Assembly: GCA_049999765.1 (NCBI GenBank) | Contig: JBNGIQ010009426.1 | Span: 1 to 64,000, forward strand | Direction of reading: 5' to 3' | Length of the DNA stretch: 64,000 nt | Origin: Phaeoceros laevis | Taxonomy: Eukaryota; Anthocerotophyta; Anthocerotopsida; Notothyladales | Shown here: positions 11,801-22,672 of the stretch, piece by piece | Layout: every line of letters starts with the position of its first letter | Numbering within the stretch: the first letter of the stretch is position 1 | Translations under genes and position numbers: made by a program | The notes under the pieces: generated by a model | What the model saw: the letters and a program-made list of their open reading frames with translations, nothing else | Told to the model about the DNA's origin: nothing | Databases searched by the model: none

Positions 11801-12467
11801 GGGGCGAGCAGGACGCCTGGATGAGGCTGAGACGATACTGCGAACACTACCTTTTGACCAGGATCCAGTTGGGTGGAGGTGTTTGCTTACTGCCTGCAAA
11901 GCCCATGGAGACACAGACCGAGGGAGGCGGTGTTTTAATCACCTTCGAATACTTCAACCCCATCAAGGAGCGGGGTACGCTCTCATGTCAAGTCTCTATG
12001 CTGATGCCGATAGCTGGACACAGGTGGACGGAGTACAGGACATACAAATGCGTGCAGGTGCCCAAAAGAAGCCGGCAAAGACGTTGCTACAAATCAACAA
12101 TGAGGTGCTAGAGTTTGTTGTGGGGGAAGAGAGGGCTGACACTTCTTCTAAGCTGAAGAGCATGAACCTACGGTTGAAGGAGAGAGGCCATATTCCTCAC
12201 ACAGAGTTGGTGCTGAGGCCATTGCCGGAGCTGGAGAAGGAAGATGCCCTATGTGGACATGCTGAGAAGTTGGCCCTGGCATATGGTCTTCTGAACACCC
12301 CAGACGGCACAACTTTGCTGGTGACTAAAAATCTCCGCATGTGTAATGATTGCCATAGCGGCACAAAGACCCTGTCCAGAATCGAAAACCGGGAGATCAT
12401 TGTTCGTGATGCACACAAAGTACACCATTTCAGGGACGGGTTGTGTTCTTGTGGAGATTCTTTGTAA
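8898..12467 (+). CDS. Long PLS-class PPR protein with DYW:KP-type deaminase domain
   Basis: Main exon 9110-12467 is open for 1118 codons from 9111, but its first codon is GTG and the first in-frame ATG is 9264. A donor at 9029/9030 (TTGGCAG|GTGAGT) and an acceptor at 9108-9109 join in phase to an open stretch from 8898, so an upstream exon probably supplies the N-terminus. Eight P-L-S triplets are marked by LVDMYAKCGSL-like motifs about every 100 residues. An E region (CMVDLLGRAGRL) follows. Near residue 986 comes KKPAKTLLQINNEV, that is KP where the PG box has PG. The deaminase residues are HAEK (about 1050) and CNDCH (1078-1082), then HHF and CSC, ending in GDSL rather than DYW. DYW:KP proteins have been tied to U-to-C editing. 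The normal-looking HHF..CSCGD tail makes this an intermediate form. No stops or frameshifts. Confidence 0.92.
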
Positions 12468-14125
12468 ATATCACTCGAAGTGGCTAGACTTGTCACATGC
12501 TACTCAGGTCTAAGTCCATCTACATCCCGCTGTTCACAATCAGCAACCTCAGTGACTTGGAGGAACAGGAGTCGCAAGTGAAGGTTGTTGATCTGACTCT
12601 GAGTCTGTACCTAGTGTCGACTGATATCACTGTGGCAAGGGCGGAGGCAAAGTCGGAGGTTTCTGCATCCATGGGAGCGGACGAGGCTGCTGTTTTGTGA
12701 TGTGGCGGCGTGGGGCATGCATGCTCCAGGGCAGGGCGCCATCGGGGCCTGCGGGGTGCTGGCTCGCAGCACCTGGCATGAGGTAAATCATATGCATGCT
12801 TGCTGGCATTTGTGGAAATGTGTTTTATTTGCAGGTGCGAATAGGAAGGGTCCAGTCCCTGTAATGCATATAGATCTAGATAAGAGACCTACAATATTGA
12901 GCTAATATTGATAGACCTACTACTTCACCATGTGCTGATTCAAGTGATATTGGTGTACATAGGGTTGCAGGTGGTGGCCAGCTAGGTGACGGGGTTCCTC
13001 AAGTAGGTGCAGTAGGCTAATCCCTGAACAAAACGGTAGTCCTCGGTGCCCGCTATCTGTTTCTGGGCTGCCATGCCGCTCATCCCCGACCTTACGTCCT
13101 TCACCGGGTGAGCGCTTTGGCTGCGTTTTGGTGATTTTTTTGTATTCCCTTGAGCCCAGTCTTCCCTTGAGCTTGGCTATAACGATTTGCAGGATCTCAG
13201 GCCATCATGGATGCTATGCTTGCAGATACAGCTACTGTTAGGGAAGCAAGCATGGTTTCTCCCGTCTTTGAGACGAAGTTTTGCGTACGCACACTGTTAG
13301 CTCCACTAGCTAGCTATTCCCAAGCTTGAGATCGTTGATCAAGCCTTACACCTCATTTCAGTTGTTGCGCATGCCTGCAGATCCCCCAGGTTCAGACTAG
13401 GGGCTAGCGATGGAGTGGACAGTGCTGCCTGTGCGAAGAGTCTTGCCCAGGTGAATGACTTTCACATTTTGAACGCACCTTTTTTTTTTGTTCGTCTTTG
13501 ATGCTCACCAGCCGAAGCGATGTGTTGGTAAAATAACGGAAGTGCTGGAAATTCAGAACTGAACGTTCCTAGCAGATCGGCAGCGGCCAAATTCTCGATC
13601 TAGAATTCCATATCCCTGTTGTAAACCTGCAGGCTTGGATACTGAAGGTGAAAGCTGTCTCCACCATTGAAGCAGTGGGGAGTATTCACCTTTGGGTAGT
13701 GGATTCTGGCTGTGGGTAGTGCATTCTGGCTTCTGCAAAAAGAGTCTTGCCCAGATGAGAACATGACTGACCTCGAATTGTTCTGCATCTTTGTGATACA
13801 CCTTGATTGATGCTCACCAGCTGAAAAATGATGTGTTGGTGAAATAGAAGAAGTGTCGGAAAATTGAAGCTAGGTACTACATGCAGGCAGAAGATTGGCC
13901 AGGGTTACAAGTTTCTGGCCTTTTAGTCCACGTACCTACTTCTCTCACCCCAACCCTAGGTTCTTGTCCCCCTAAACTGGCTGGGAGCTAAGATCAACTG
14001 TTAGGGTCATCCATTTTGATTTTGTTTGATGAAGAGGGTGCTCAAGAATGTGATTCCAATGCCTGTCGCAGGATTGTAAGCCAGTCGGGTCGGTACTCCC
14101 CAAGCCCAGCTCCGGGGCTGGAGCC
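12468..14125. other. Intergenic with an imperfect direct repeat
   Basis: No gene recognised. About 120 bp at 13436-13560 and about 130 bp at 13738-13870 are diverged copies; both hold AGAGTCTTGCCCAG, TGATGCTCACCAGC and GATGTGTTGGT in the same order, about 300 bp apart. Confidence 0.6.
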
Positions 14126-16322
14126 ATGAGCCTGCCTGGGTCCCCGCACTCGTTGACTGGGGACGATTTTGCTGTGTTGCTCGACTTCGAGCTGCAAGCA
14201 GGCTCTGAAGAGGACAAAAACTGTTACGAGGAGGCAGAGCGCCAAGGGTTAGAGGAGTGTGAGAATGAAGTTAAGGAGCTGGCAAAGCAGAATGCGAGGT
14301 GCCCTCCTCATCCTGGGTTTATGTGGGATGTCTGCATTCGCTGCGGAGCCCAAAAGGCAGCCACGAGACTGTAGAAGCTGGGGTTGCTCTGCGTTACATC
14401 CACGAGGTGAAATTGCTGGTCAATCTGCCCTTTCACGCACTGGCGTTTTTTGTATCACACTTCAACTGCTGATATTGGCGTTTGCTGTTCTTGTCAGGGG
14501 TTGGAGGTGACAAAGAGCGAGGCAGCTCGACTGCGCAGTGACGAACTGGGAAAATTGAAGGAGCGCAGAAAACTGTATCTGGTGCTTCATCTGGACCACA
14601 CGTTGCTGAATTCAGCACTGTTCGTGGAGGTCCCGCCCGAGGAGGAGGCATACTGCACTTCAGCGTATTCCATTCAAGCATCATCTGGTTTGGGAAGACC
14701 CAATGCATCAGGTATTAGGCAGTTTGTCACTAACACACTCGGATATTAGGTTACACATGCTTGCAGGCTAGGTTGTGCATGGAGGCAAAAAACTATGTCT
14801 CACGAACTCGGTCCTACTGTATGAAAGCAGGGAATGCGGGAGGCTTGCCGAATAGCCATGTCAGTCTGCATAAGCTCGTGGATCTGCAGATGTGGACCAA
14901 GCTCCGCCCCTTTGTACATAGGTTTCTGGAGGAGGCGAGCAAGTGCTTCGAGATGTATGTTTACACAATGGGCGAACGCATATATGCTCTGGCCATGGCC
15001 AGGTTGCTAGACCCTAGTGGCCGCTTTTTTGGAGAGCGTATCATTTCACAAGGGGACAGCACTCGCCGGACATCAAAGGATCTGGATGTCGTCCTGGGTG
15101 CAGAGTCTGCTGTAATCATACTTGACTACACAGAAGCGGTAAGCTGTTCACTACCTGTTTTGGGTGTGATGGATTGCTTACTTGAGCAGGGGGGATTAGC
15201 GTAGTGAGATGACGATCGGCTGCCTCCTTTTACAGGTGTGGCGAAACCATGGAGCAAACCTTATCTTGATAGAGAGGTACCATTTTTTTTGTGCCAGTTG
15301 TAAACAAGGCAAATCTTTCACGAAGGCACACAAAGATGAAAGCGAGCTAGAGGGGACTCTCGCCACTATGCTGAAAACTCTGTTGAAGGTCCATCACAGC
15401 TTCTAAAGCACAACACTGCCGGTTGGTGCTTTTTTCCAGGATTGAGTACTTTTTTATTGCTTTAGGGGGCTAGTTGTGGTTGTGTAAGGGTGAGGAGGGA
15501 GGTTTGTGGGTGGCTCCTATTTATGGCATCAGGCTCTGCCTGCTGTGATTGTGCCAGGGCCGCAATGGGAGACACGGGGATCCATTTGCCTCAAAAGATG
15601 TGACCAAGGTAGGTTCCAACCAAGAGAATTGTGGCTTGGTTCAGTTGTAGCTGCCTTGTTAACAGCTGTGGTGACACACACGGGGACTGAAAATCCTGCT
15701 GCCTGATATGTATGTGGTTAGCAGACTCTAGAAGAGGTGCGTTCCAAAATTTTGGAAGGCTGCAATATACTTTTCAGCAGAGTATTCCCGACGGCATCGA
15801 CTTCCCTGGGAGATAGCAGAGAGAAGGACCAGCCAGAAAATCATCATCTGTGGCGGCTGATGGAGCGACAGGGCGCCCAGTGCTCAAGAAACCAGAACAG
15901 CTCTATAACCCATGTGGTAGCTCTGGACAGAGGGACGGTGAAGGCCCAGTGGGCAAGGAGCAACAAGCGGTTCCTGGTGCATCACACGCTGGGTTGAAGC
16001 TGCACTGTACCTGTGGCGCAAGCCCGATGAGCAGGATTTTCCGGTGGGCGACGACCAGACAGTCCCTCCGGTGACAACATTTGGCAAGACAGTGGAAGTG
16101 CACCCTGCTGGTGGATCACAAAATGGTGGGGTGGCGGTGGTGCCCGAGGACGAACCTGGTGTTGCACCACCCGGTGCGAAGAAGCGGTGCTTGGAGGAGG
16201 TGGGCAAGGGGGAGGAGGCGGCAAAGAAGCTGTGCTTGGAGGAGGTGAGCAAGGAGGTGGTTGGCGGTGGGGTGGAGGAGAGCAAGGATGGGGAGACGGT
16301 TGCTGGTGGGGCGGGGACATGA
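14126..16322 (+). pseudogene. RNA polymerase II CTD phosphatase-like (CPL3/CPL4, FCP1 family), broken
   Basis: Plant CPL phosphatases remove phosphate from the Pol II CTD in the nucleus using an FCP1-homology domain followed by BRCT. All parts are recognisable: an N-terminal C-x3-HPG...CIRCG motif (14300-14345), RYIHE|GLEVTKSEA across an intron (exon resumes at 14498), the FCPH core (LRPFVHRFLEEAS, YTMGERIYALAMARLLDP) at 14767-15139, VWRNHGANLILIERYHFF at 15238-15404, and BRCT (FSRVFP, ENHHLWRLMERQGA, ITHVV) from about 15737. A Lys/Glu-rich tail ends at 16322. Lesions: a frameshift near 14350; a phase mismatch at the 14711/14767 junction; a frameshift near 15990 inside BRCT. The DxDxT nucleophile is altered: HLDHT instead of DLDHT at about 14590, and the later DDT is DYT (about 15125). 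It cannot be a normal phosphatase. Assembly error could explain the frameshifts but not both active-site changes. Confidence 0.82.
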
Positions 16323-17589
16323 GCAGCAGGATGAGTTTTGTAGAGCACAGAGAGACGAAGACGGATGGGATATTATTCCACCGAGGAGAGGCTGGTGGTG
16401 CACAGGCTCCATCCATCATTCCTTTCATTTTTTTCTCCCCCTAAGGCTTGTGTTGGTTTACAAGGAATGGAGAATACCTCCGAAATCAGGTGAGGAGAAG
16501 TTAAAGCTTCGTCCTATTGATAGATCCATTGCCTCTATTTCTTCATGTCAGGATCCATACTAACCAGTTTCCTGCTGACCAGGGTGTCTACTTAGACACC
16601 AGTGGTTCTTGCTGACAAGGTTACAAGTGTGTGTTCACTGAATCCATGGACACTCATTTGTATGCTTGGACAACAGGTGTTTGCACATGTTGGGGATCCC
16701 TACTCAAGGTGCTGATTCCACGAGATCATCAAGCTAGCCCATGGAGCCTACACTCATTTGTATGCTTGGACAACAGGTGTTTGCACATGTTGGGGATCCC
16801 TACTCAAGGTGCTGACTCCATGAGATCATCAAGCTAGCCCATGGAGCCTACAGTGATATTGTGGTGAATTGACCCGCCACGTGAAGCTGGTGCGGCAGCA
16901 AGAGTTTTGCGTTGCAAATGAGGTGAATTTTAACAAGATGGTTTGAAGATAGAGCTCGTCCCGATGACTTGACATGGCTGTTAGATAGCTTCCTTAATGA
17001 TTAGTATTCAATAACTAAAGAAAAGAAAGAGATACGTTAAGCTACTTAAGTACACGGTGCCTAGACTCTAGAGTTACTTTTTGCTGTCCTGTCCTGTTTA
17101 TAAAAGGTAAAAGCAGGGGCATCGATCCCGGGTGGCAGACAGCCTACTGTACCTACCTTCCTACGTACCCTAAAAAACACCAGCCAGCGCCAGCCTTTCC
17201 CACCGCAGATGCTCACTTTTGGCCCCAGCGGTTGCTTGTCGCTGTCTTTGGAAGCTTCGTGTGTAATTATGCACTTTGAGGCTGGCGGTCCGTCCGCCAA
17301 ATGCAACGGTTGCAACCGTCCTAAAAAGAAGGCGCAGCCACAAAGGGCAGGCACAACTTTTAGGTGAAAAAGCAATGACCACTTTAGCTAGAAAATAATT
17401 GAGGGGGGAGGACGTTGAGACGTGTTCGTCCCTGGCGTCAGCCAACACTTGTACCTTTGTTCCCAGCTACTTGCATTTTGCTAGCTAAGCCCTACATCGG
17501 TCGACCTACCTGATAATTCGTAGACACCAACTGAAGGACACAATTGCAAGCCAGCAGCAGCAGCTGTAAGCAGCCATGGCCGCCTCAGC
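16323..17589. other. Intergenic; 100-bp tandem duplication at 16651-16850
   Basis: Two nearly identical 100-bp units start at 16651 and 16751 (CACTCATTTGTATGCTTGG...CATGGAGCCTA), with a few substitutions between them. No gene recognised in the remainder. Confidence 0.75.
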
Positions 17590-18260
17590 TGTAAGCAGCC
17601 ATGGCCGCCTACAGAGTGTTTGACAGTTTGTCCACAAGGGATGAGTCAACATGTATGGGCTGCCCTTATAAATGGGTTTGCTGAGCAGGGATGAGCAGGA
17701 AGGTCTATTTCCAGTAGACAAATTTACGTTTGCTTGCCACCTGAAGCCCACAGGTGCCACTGCTAGGGCTGTATGTACAGCAGGGCAAAACGATTGCATT
17801 CAGGGATCGCAAAAGAAAATTGCTTTGGCCATTTGAGGATGTACTCAAAATGTTTGACACTCAAAATGTTTGACACTACGTCCAGAAGGGATGTGGTAGT
17901 ATGGACTGCCCTGGCAAACGAGTTTGCTGAGCATGGCTATGGTTCCCAGGCTCTCTAACTCTTCGTATGCAAGGATGGGGCAGGAAGGTCTGACATTATC
18001 ACACAAGTGAAAGCTTGTGCAAGTGAATGGTGCTCTGCAACAGGGGAGGCAGCTGCATTCAGGGATCGTAGAAATAGGTCCAGTACTTTGGAGATATCGA
18101 TGACGTATTACTGGGTATTTGACAAGTACTCAGTAACACGTCATCGATATCTCCAGAGTAGACCTATGAGCAGGGCCTCGGTTGAGACAGCTGACATAGA
18201 TAGCTGAGCGGGGTCTCGGTTCCCAGGCCTCCCGATTGTATGGAAGGATGATTCCTGAAG
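17590..18260 (+). pseudogene. Relics of PLS-type PPR repeats
   Basis: Broken PPR motifs in several frames. VFDSL-ST-RDES lies near 17620. TTSRRDVVVWTALANEF with AEHGYGSQAL lies at about 17875-17958, typical of the end of an L and start of an S repeat. The phrase GCATTCAGGGATCG and the downstream DNA recur (17797 and 18054), suggesting internal duplication before decay. Stops and frameshifts throughout; no E or DYW region remains here. Confidence 0.65.
18074..18167. repeat. Long inverted repeat (about 43-bp arms, ~8-nt loop)
   Basis: Left arm 18074-18117 and right arm 18126-18167 are complementary with only a few mismatches and one 2-nt offset, around the loop TTTGACAA. It lies inside the PPR relic. 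Either a local inverted duplication or a hairpin RNA source. Confidence 0.85.
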
Positions 18261-21200
18261 GTCTGTTTCTACCAGACAGGTTTAGTTAATGTTGTGCGTG
18301 CCTCCTGAAGCCTATGCAAGTGCTGAGGCTTGGTATGGATGTTTCACGAGGTCTTTCACCATAGTGTGCAAAATGCCAGCTGACTATTCAACTTGGAATT
18401 TATTCAGATGCACGGGACTCATAGAGAAAACGTATTGATTAACTAAAAGACATCTGCGAGATAAGCTTATAAGTTGATAAGCTTATCTGCCTCCTGTGAG
18501 ATAAGCTTATAATTAGCATCATGCTGTCTGCTGCACTATTCCATAAAACCCCAAACACACCAGATCCTCAATTCCAAGAATGGCTTCTATCCCATCACAG
18601 GCATAGATCTTGTCAAGCAGGAATGCATATAAGTCAGAAAGACAACGTCCTCCCACATAGTATTTTGTACCTGGCATGGTTACCCGCGACTGGTTCAGCC
18701 CAGCAAGGGGACAGATGAAGGGCACTGTAGCCTTGAAGTTGCAGTATGATTGCCTAGTGCTCTCTAGCCAGTACTGCAAGATCTCTTCATCACAAGGCAA
18801 AATACTCACGGTACAGCTACCAACTAACAGGTCCAGTTGTGAGATCGATCAATTAATCTGCTAACGAGACATGTACATGACTGGCGCACATCGTTTTAAG
18901 GAATTCTTTTCAAGTGGTGGCCATCGGAAGCAGACTAGTCTAGACTAAGTCAGTGTGTCAAGAAACACTTCTTCTAAGAACCTACAGAGTTGTCCCCATT
19001 TCTCATCAGTTGACTCAGGCTCAGTGCGTACCTCGGTCATATCAGGAACAAAAAAGCAGAAAGCAGCTGGGTGAGCAGCAACATAATAGTAACCGTAGAA
19101 CAGCATCTACCACTGCTAGGAGATGCAACCCGACTGGAGCAATACTTTTCATGCTTTTAACTCCCAAACACATGGCAACAAATAGCCCTGTCGAGACTCT
19201 GAGTGCCTGGGCTCTGCCAAAGCCGGTACTGAACGGACCATTAGCAAGTGCAGGCCCAATAACAACCAACTTTGCTTGGCAAGCAGGACTTCCCCAAAAT
19301 CTCAACAAACAGATCGGCCCTGCAGCCCAGCCACAATATGTATAAGGTTTAAGGGAAAAGCGATAATATAGTTGTGGCATGTATAATCGGAGACATGGAT
19401 CACAGACACGGCTTAAACTGCTTCTCACAGCCTGAAGAGCAGCCAAATTCAAGTTGGCTCTTGCGATCAAGGCAATTGAAATTGACCTTGAGATCAAGGC
19501 AATAAAATAGTCAAGAAAACACTTACAAGACCCGATCCATCGACCCAAGAAGCTAGCAAGATGAGAGGCTTGGGCCTGAATCAGAGACATAGTAGAAGCG
19601 TAATAAGTCGGAAAGGGGACTCGCTACATTGTTTGGGCATCCATTAAAACAGAAACCCTGCAACTAGCATCGAAAGTAAACCCTGCAAATAGCATCGTGT
19701 TTGGTATTCAGTTTATTGCGGTTTATCGTGCTCTAATGTGTTCCTCCTTGTGCATGCAACAGACGTTTTCGGAGGCTGTGCTGAGACGTCTGGAGTTTTA
19801 ATCATACAACTAGGGTGGGGTGGCACAGACGCGTTGAGATTTTATTTAGCAGCATTTCCGATAGAATAGAAATGGAGACAAGCTTTGGGTTACTGAATGC
19901 AGCTTCGAAGCCTTTGTCACATAACCACGTCATCGGACATGTCCCAAGAACGCCAAATGCTCTGTTCTCACACTTGTGAACACTGATCCAAAATCAGAAA
20001 CAGCGTGACATTTTCATACTGATCCTCAGCGTCTGAAAAACAAGTGCGATAGATTCTCAGTAACACATGCTGCCAACGCTGGGACTGCCTGGGCTCTGCC
20101 GAAACCAGGACTGCCTGAGCCAGTAGCAAGTAACCAAAGATGCTGGAATGAAAGTCGGCCTGCATTTTGCATATCCCGGAACACCAAAGATGCTGGAATG
20201 TCATGACCATGTTATCAAGCAGCTTGTTGTGAGACTAACATCGGCAAGGCTAGGTTTTGGAGTTTTACCTTCACCAACAACTTCAGCTGCCAAAAGTACT
20301 TAGCGGATATCAAGACGCAAGGACAGAGGGACTAGTCCCAGTGCAGACCGTTGAGCACCGTATCAGTCCCCAAGCAAGACGAGGAGCCATATCTGCGTAC
20401 CCAAGATCTCCTGAGCAGAGGAATTAATAAAAGTTGAAGAAACAACATAAAATAGCAATCTCAGCAAGAGGAATTAACAAAAGTTCAAGAAACACACTAT
20501 CCAGAAAACTTACATGAGAGACCCAGCTCTGGACAACAGCAGTATAATAACTCATCACTCAGGAACTCACTAGTGATAGCCCAACTTTGGGAAGCGTGAT
20601 CGTGGAAGGTACTGAGTCAGCAGCTGTCAGAACATCAAACGGGAATGGATCTGCATAGGACAAGGCTGTAGTTAGCCCTCAATCTCATCAATCACAGAAA
20701 CAAAAGCAAAGTGCAACAAGCAATTGTTTCTATTGATCAAGATATGCATGGAAAGACTCCATTTTTTCTAAGTCGGCACTCGGCATCATCAACCTGGCCA
20801 AGGGCTGAACCTACCACCCATCAAGCTAGGATTTTTTTGCCTACGATGAGGACAATGGTGAACCATCAATTCCCTGGTCATGAGAATATTCATTGATGAT
20901 GGCACGACATCTATAAAGGGAGTAGAGTTGAGAGTTTCAACTCTGGCCTGTACCCCCACTCCTCCCTGGTTATTAGCGGAAGATAACTCTTATCTAATCC
21001 TCAAGCCTTGGCAGGATCCGGAGACGTGATAAGTTAGGAGACCCGGTCTGGTCTGTGTGTGTGGGAGGGAGAAACCGTCTTTCGTAAAAACTTTCCTATT
21101 TCTGGCACATGGTCTCACGACCTCGTGGCTCCTGTATTATTAGAGTTCAGTGTTATTAGCGCCAACAAAGCTTGAAGTCGCGGCTACCGTTTCCAGGTGT

Positions 21201-21317
21201 CAGCAAGTGCTGTCAGCTACCACGTGGTCCGCTTTGCGCTCTTATTGGTGATTCGTTTCCTGCTCAACAGAACCATAAAATGCGTTCCAAGCACAGCCTC
21301 CACATTAGGCCGGCCCC
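18261..21317. other. Long stretch without a recognised gene
   Basis: 18519-18809 (-) is open for about 96 codons but begins with GTG and has no match I recognise; it may be an exon remnant. 19042-19590 (-) is open for 182 codons, hydrophobic and Cys-rich, and resembles no family I know; it is probably chance. Short duplications lie near 20125/20185 (CCAAAGATGCTGGAATG) and 20418/20470 (GAGGAATTAA-AAAAGTT). 20900-21170 has a TATAAAGG box and an LTR-like downstream region ending in GCGCCAACA, so a solo LTR is possible but I found no second copy. Confidence 0.35.
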
Positions 21318-22012
21318 ATGGCGAGTCATCAATGCGTAGCGGTGCTGCTGGGGCTGACGTTCCTGCTGGCCAGCGCGGGATGGACCTGTAGGCGCGTCAT
21401 TACCTCCCGTCACCTGCGACGGCAAATCCCGCTGTACCCCAAGACGGAGGCGGAGCTGGTGGCGGCGGTGGCGCAGGCGGTGCAGAGCGGCACCAAAATG
21501 AAGGTGGTGAGCAAATCGGGGCACTCGTTTCCAGGACGTGCGGCCGCTGGTGCAGCTGAGGCCATTTGGGCTGTGCGACGTGGAGATTTACAGCGGACTG
21601 GTGATGCGCTTCGTCAAGGGAGCGATGTGCACCAGGAGGTGGAGCAGATGGCGGTGTTCAAGTACGAGGGTACCCCGCACTGGGGCAAGAACCGGCCCGT
21701 CGCCGTCGCCGGCGTGGCGGCCAAGTACCCCCCCAGGGTCGACGATTTCTTGAAGGTGAAGCGGCAGTGGGACCCCGAGGGTTTCTTCTCCAACGACTGG
21801 ACCGACGCGGTGTGCCCTACTGCGCCCTGGAAGGGCTGTGCATTTGCTCCAAGGACGTTCACTGCAACCCCGAGGCGGGCTACTTTTGCCGACCCGGGTT
21901 GGTGTACAAAGACGCCCGAGTATGTAGGTTCGAGGGCACAACTCCTCATGATCTCAGCAGTGGCCCGCACACCGAGAGCTTTGACAACTTTGAGGGCCAT
22001 GCCGATTGGTGA
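21318..22012 (+). pseudogene. L-gulono-1,4-lactone oxidase-like (GULLO) pseudogene with large internal deletion
   Basis: GULLO proteins are FAD-dependent aldonolactone oxidoreductases with an N-terminal signal peptide. The 5' part has a signal-peptide-like start (VAVLLGLTFLLASAGWTC) and the beginning of the FAD-binding domain (YPKTEAELVAAVAQAV, GHSF). It then jumps at about 21540 to C-terminal sequence: LRPFGLCDVEIYSG in a second frame, then [19 protein letters not shown] and [14 protein letters not shown]. The Cys-rich tail [15 protein letters not shown]...[13 protein letters not shown] is in a third frame (to 22012). Most of the protein, several hundred residues, is missing and there are at least two frame changes. 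The C-terminal match is specific for plant GULLOs. The GC content is higher than in the flanks. No introns remain, so a processed or rearranged copy is possible. Confidence 0.82.
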
Positions 22013-22207
22013 CTTCCGCTTATGAGCACCCCGTCAATCACCTATTAAAAACCCCCTCTAGTAAGGCTGGCACATCTAGACAACGTCAGGGCAATGTCAG
22101 GGCAACTTGCCATCCAAAGGAATATAACATATATCCGCCAAAAAAAATACCGTCGGACAATTTGCCCATCCACTGATGGAAATCTCCTCCTCAAGCCTGG
22201 GCAGCAA

Positions 22208-22323
22208 CTTTCTTCAAAACTGAAATGAACCAAGGTTCTTCAAAACTGAAATGAACCAAGGGGCTCTAGCTAGTCTGCAGTTAGTCGATCCAAGGGGCTC
22301 TAGCTAGTCTGCAGTTAGTCGAT
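22208..22323. repeat. Two adjacent short tandem duplications
   Basis: TTCTTCAAAACTGAAATGAACCAAGG occurs twice in a row, directly followed by two copies of a ~34-bp unit (GGGGCTCTAGCTAGTCTGC...GTCGATC). Confidence 0.9.
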
Positions 22324-22564
22324 CTACTCGGTGCTATTGTTCTCTGCCCTCAAATCTGCACATGAAACTGAACCTGTTCCACCACAAGTGCAGGAAGTGG
22401 TTGTAGCATCCGCTGATGCATTCCAAGAAAAAAGAGCAATATCAGTTCACAAACAGGCTAACAGGCTAGCACCTGTGGAGAATGCCCAAGTGCAGCAAAA
22501 TCGATTGGAAGACTTGTTGGTCATGTCATTTGGACTGAGCAATGGGCTCGTATCCTTCCAAAAT
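22324..22564. other. Short open frame, unrecognised
   Basis: 22331-22636 (+) is open for about 100 codons with an ordinary composition but no recognised motif. No support for expression. Confidence 0.25.
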
Positions 22565-22642
22565 GTTTGCTCATGGGCAGGTAAGGCCTACAAAATGGTA
22601 AGCAACTTGGAAGCGCTTTGCCTTACCTGCCCGTGAGCAAAC
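22565..22642. repeat. Inverted repeat, 23-bp arms
   Basis: 22565-22587 and 22620-22642 are reverse complements with one mismatch, separated by a 32-nt loop. Just downstream of the 3' end of the minus-strand PPR gene. Confidence 0.9.
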
Positions 22643-22672
22643 CTGCAGTTGCTTTGGGCTCCTAGTACTCCG

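Noticed and set aside
9407-12111. Minus-strand and alternative-frame ORFs within the long PPR gene
   Set aside because: Shadows of the PPR repeat periodicity; the plus-strand frame carries all motifs.
19042-19590. 182-codon minus-strand ORF
   Set aside because: No recognisable domain, skewed Cys/Leu/Ser composition and short duplications nearby; probably chance.
20900-21175. Solo LTR with TATAAAGG box and GCGCCAACA end
   Set aside because: No second copy in the window, no primer-binding site and no clear TG start, so not called as an element.
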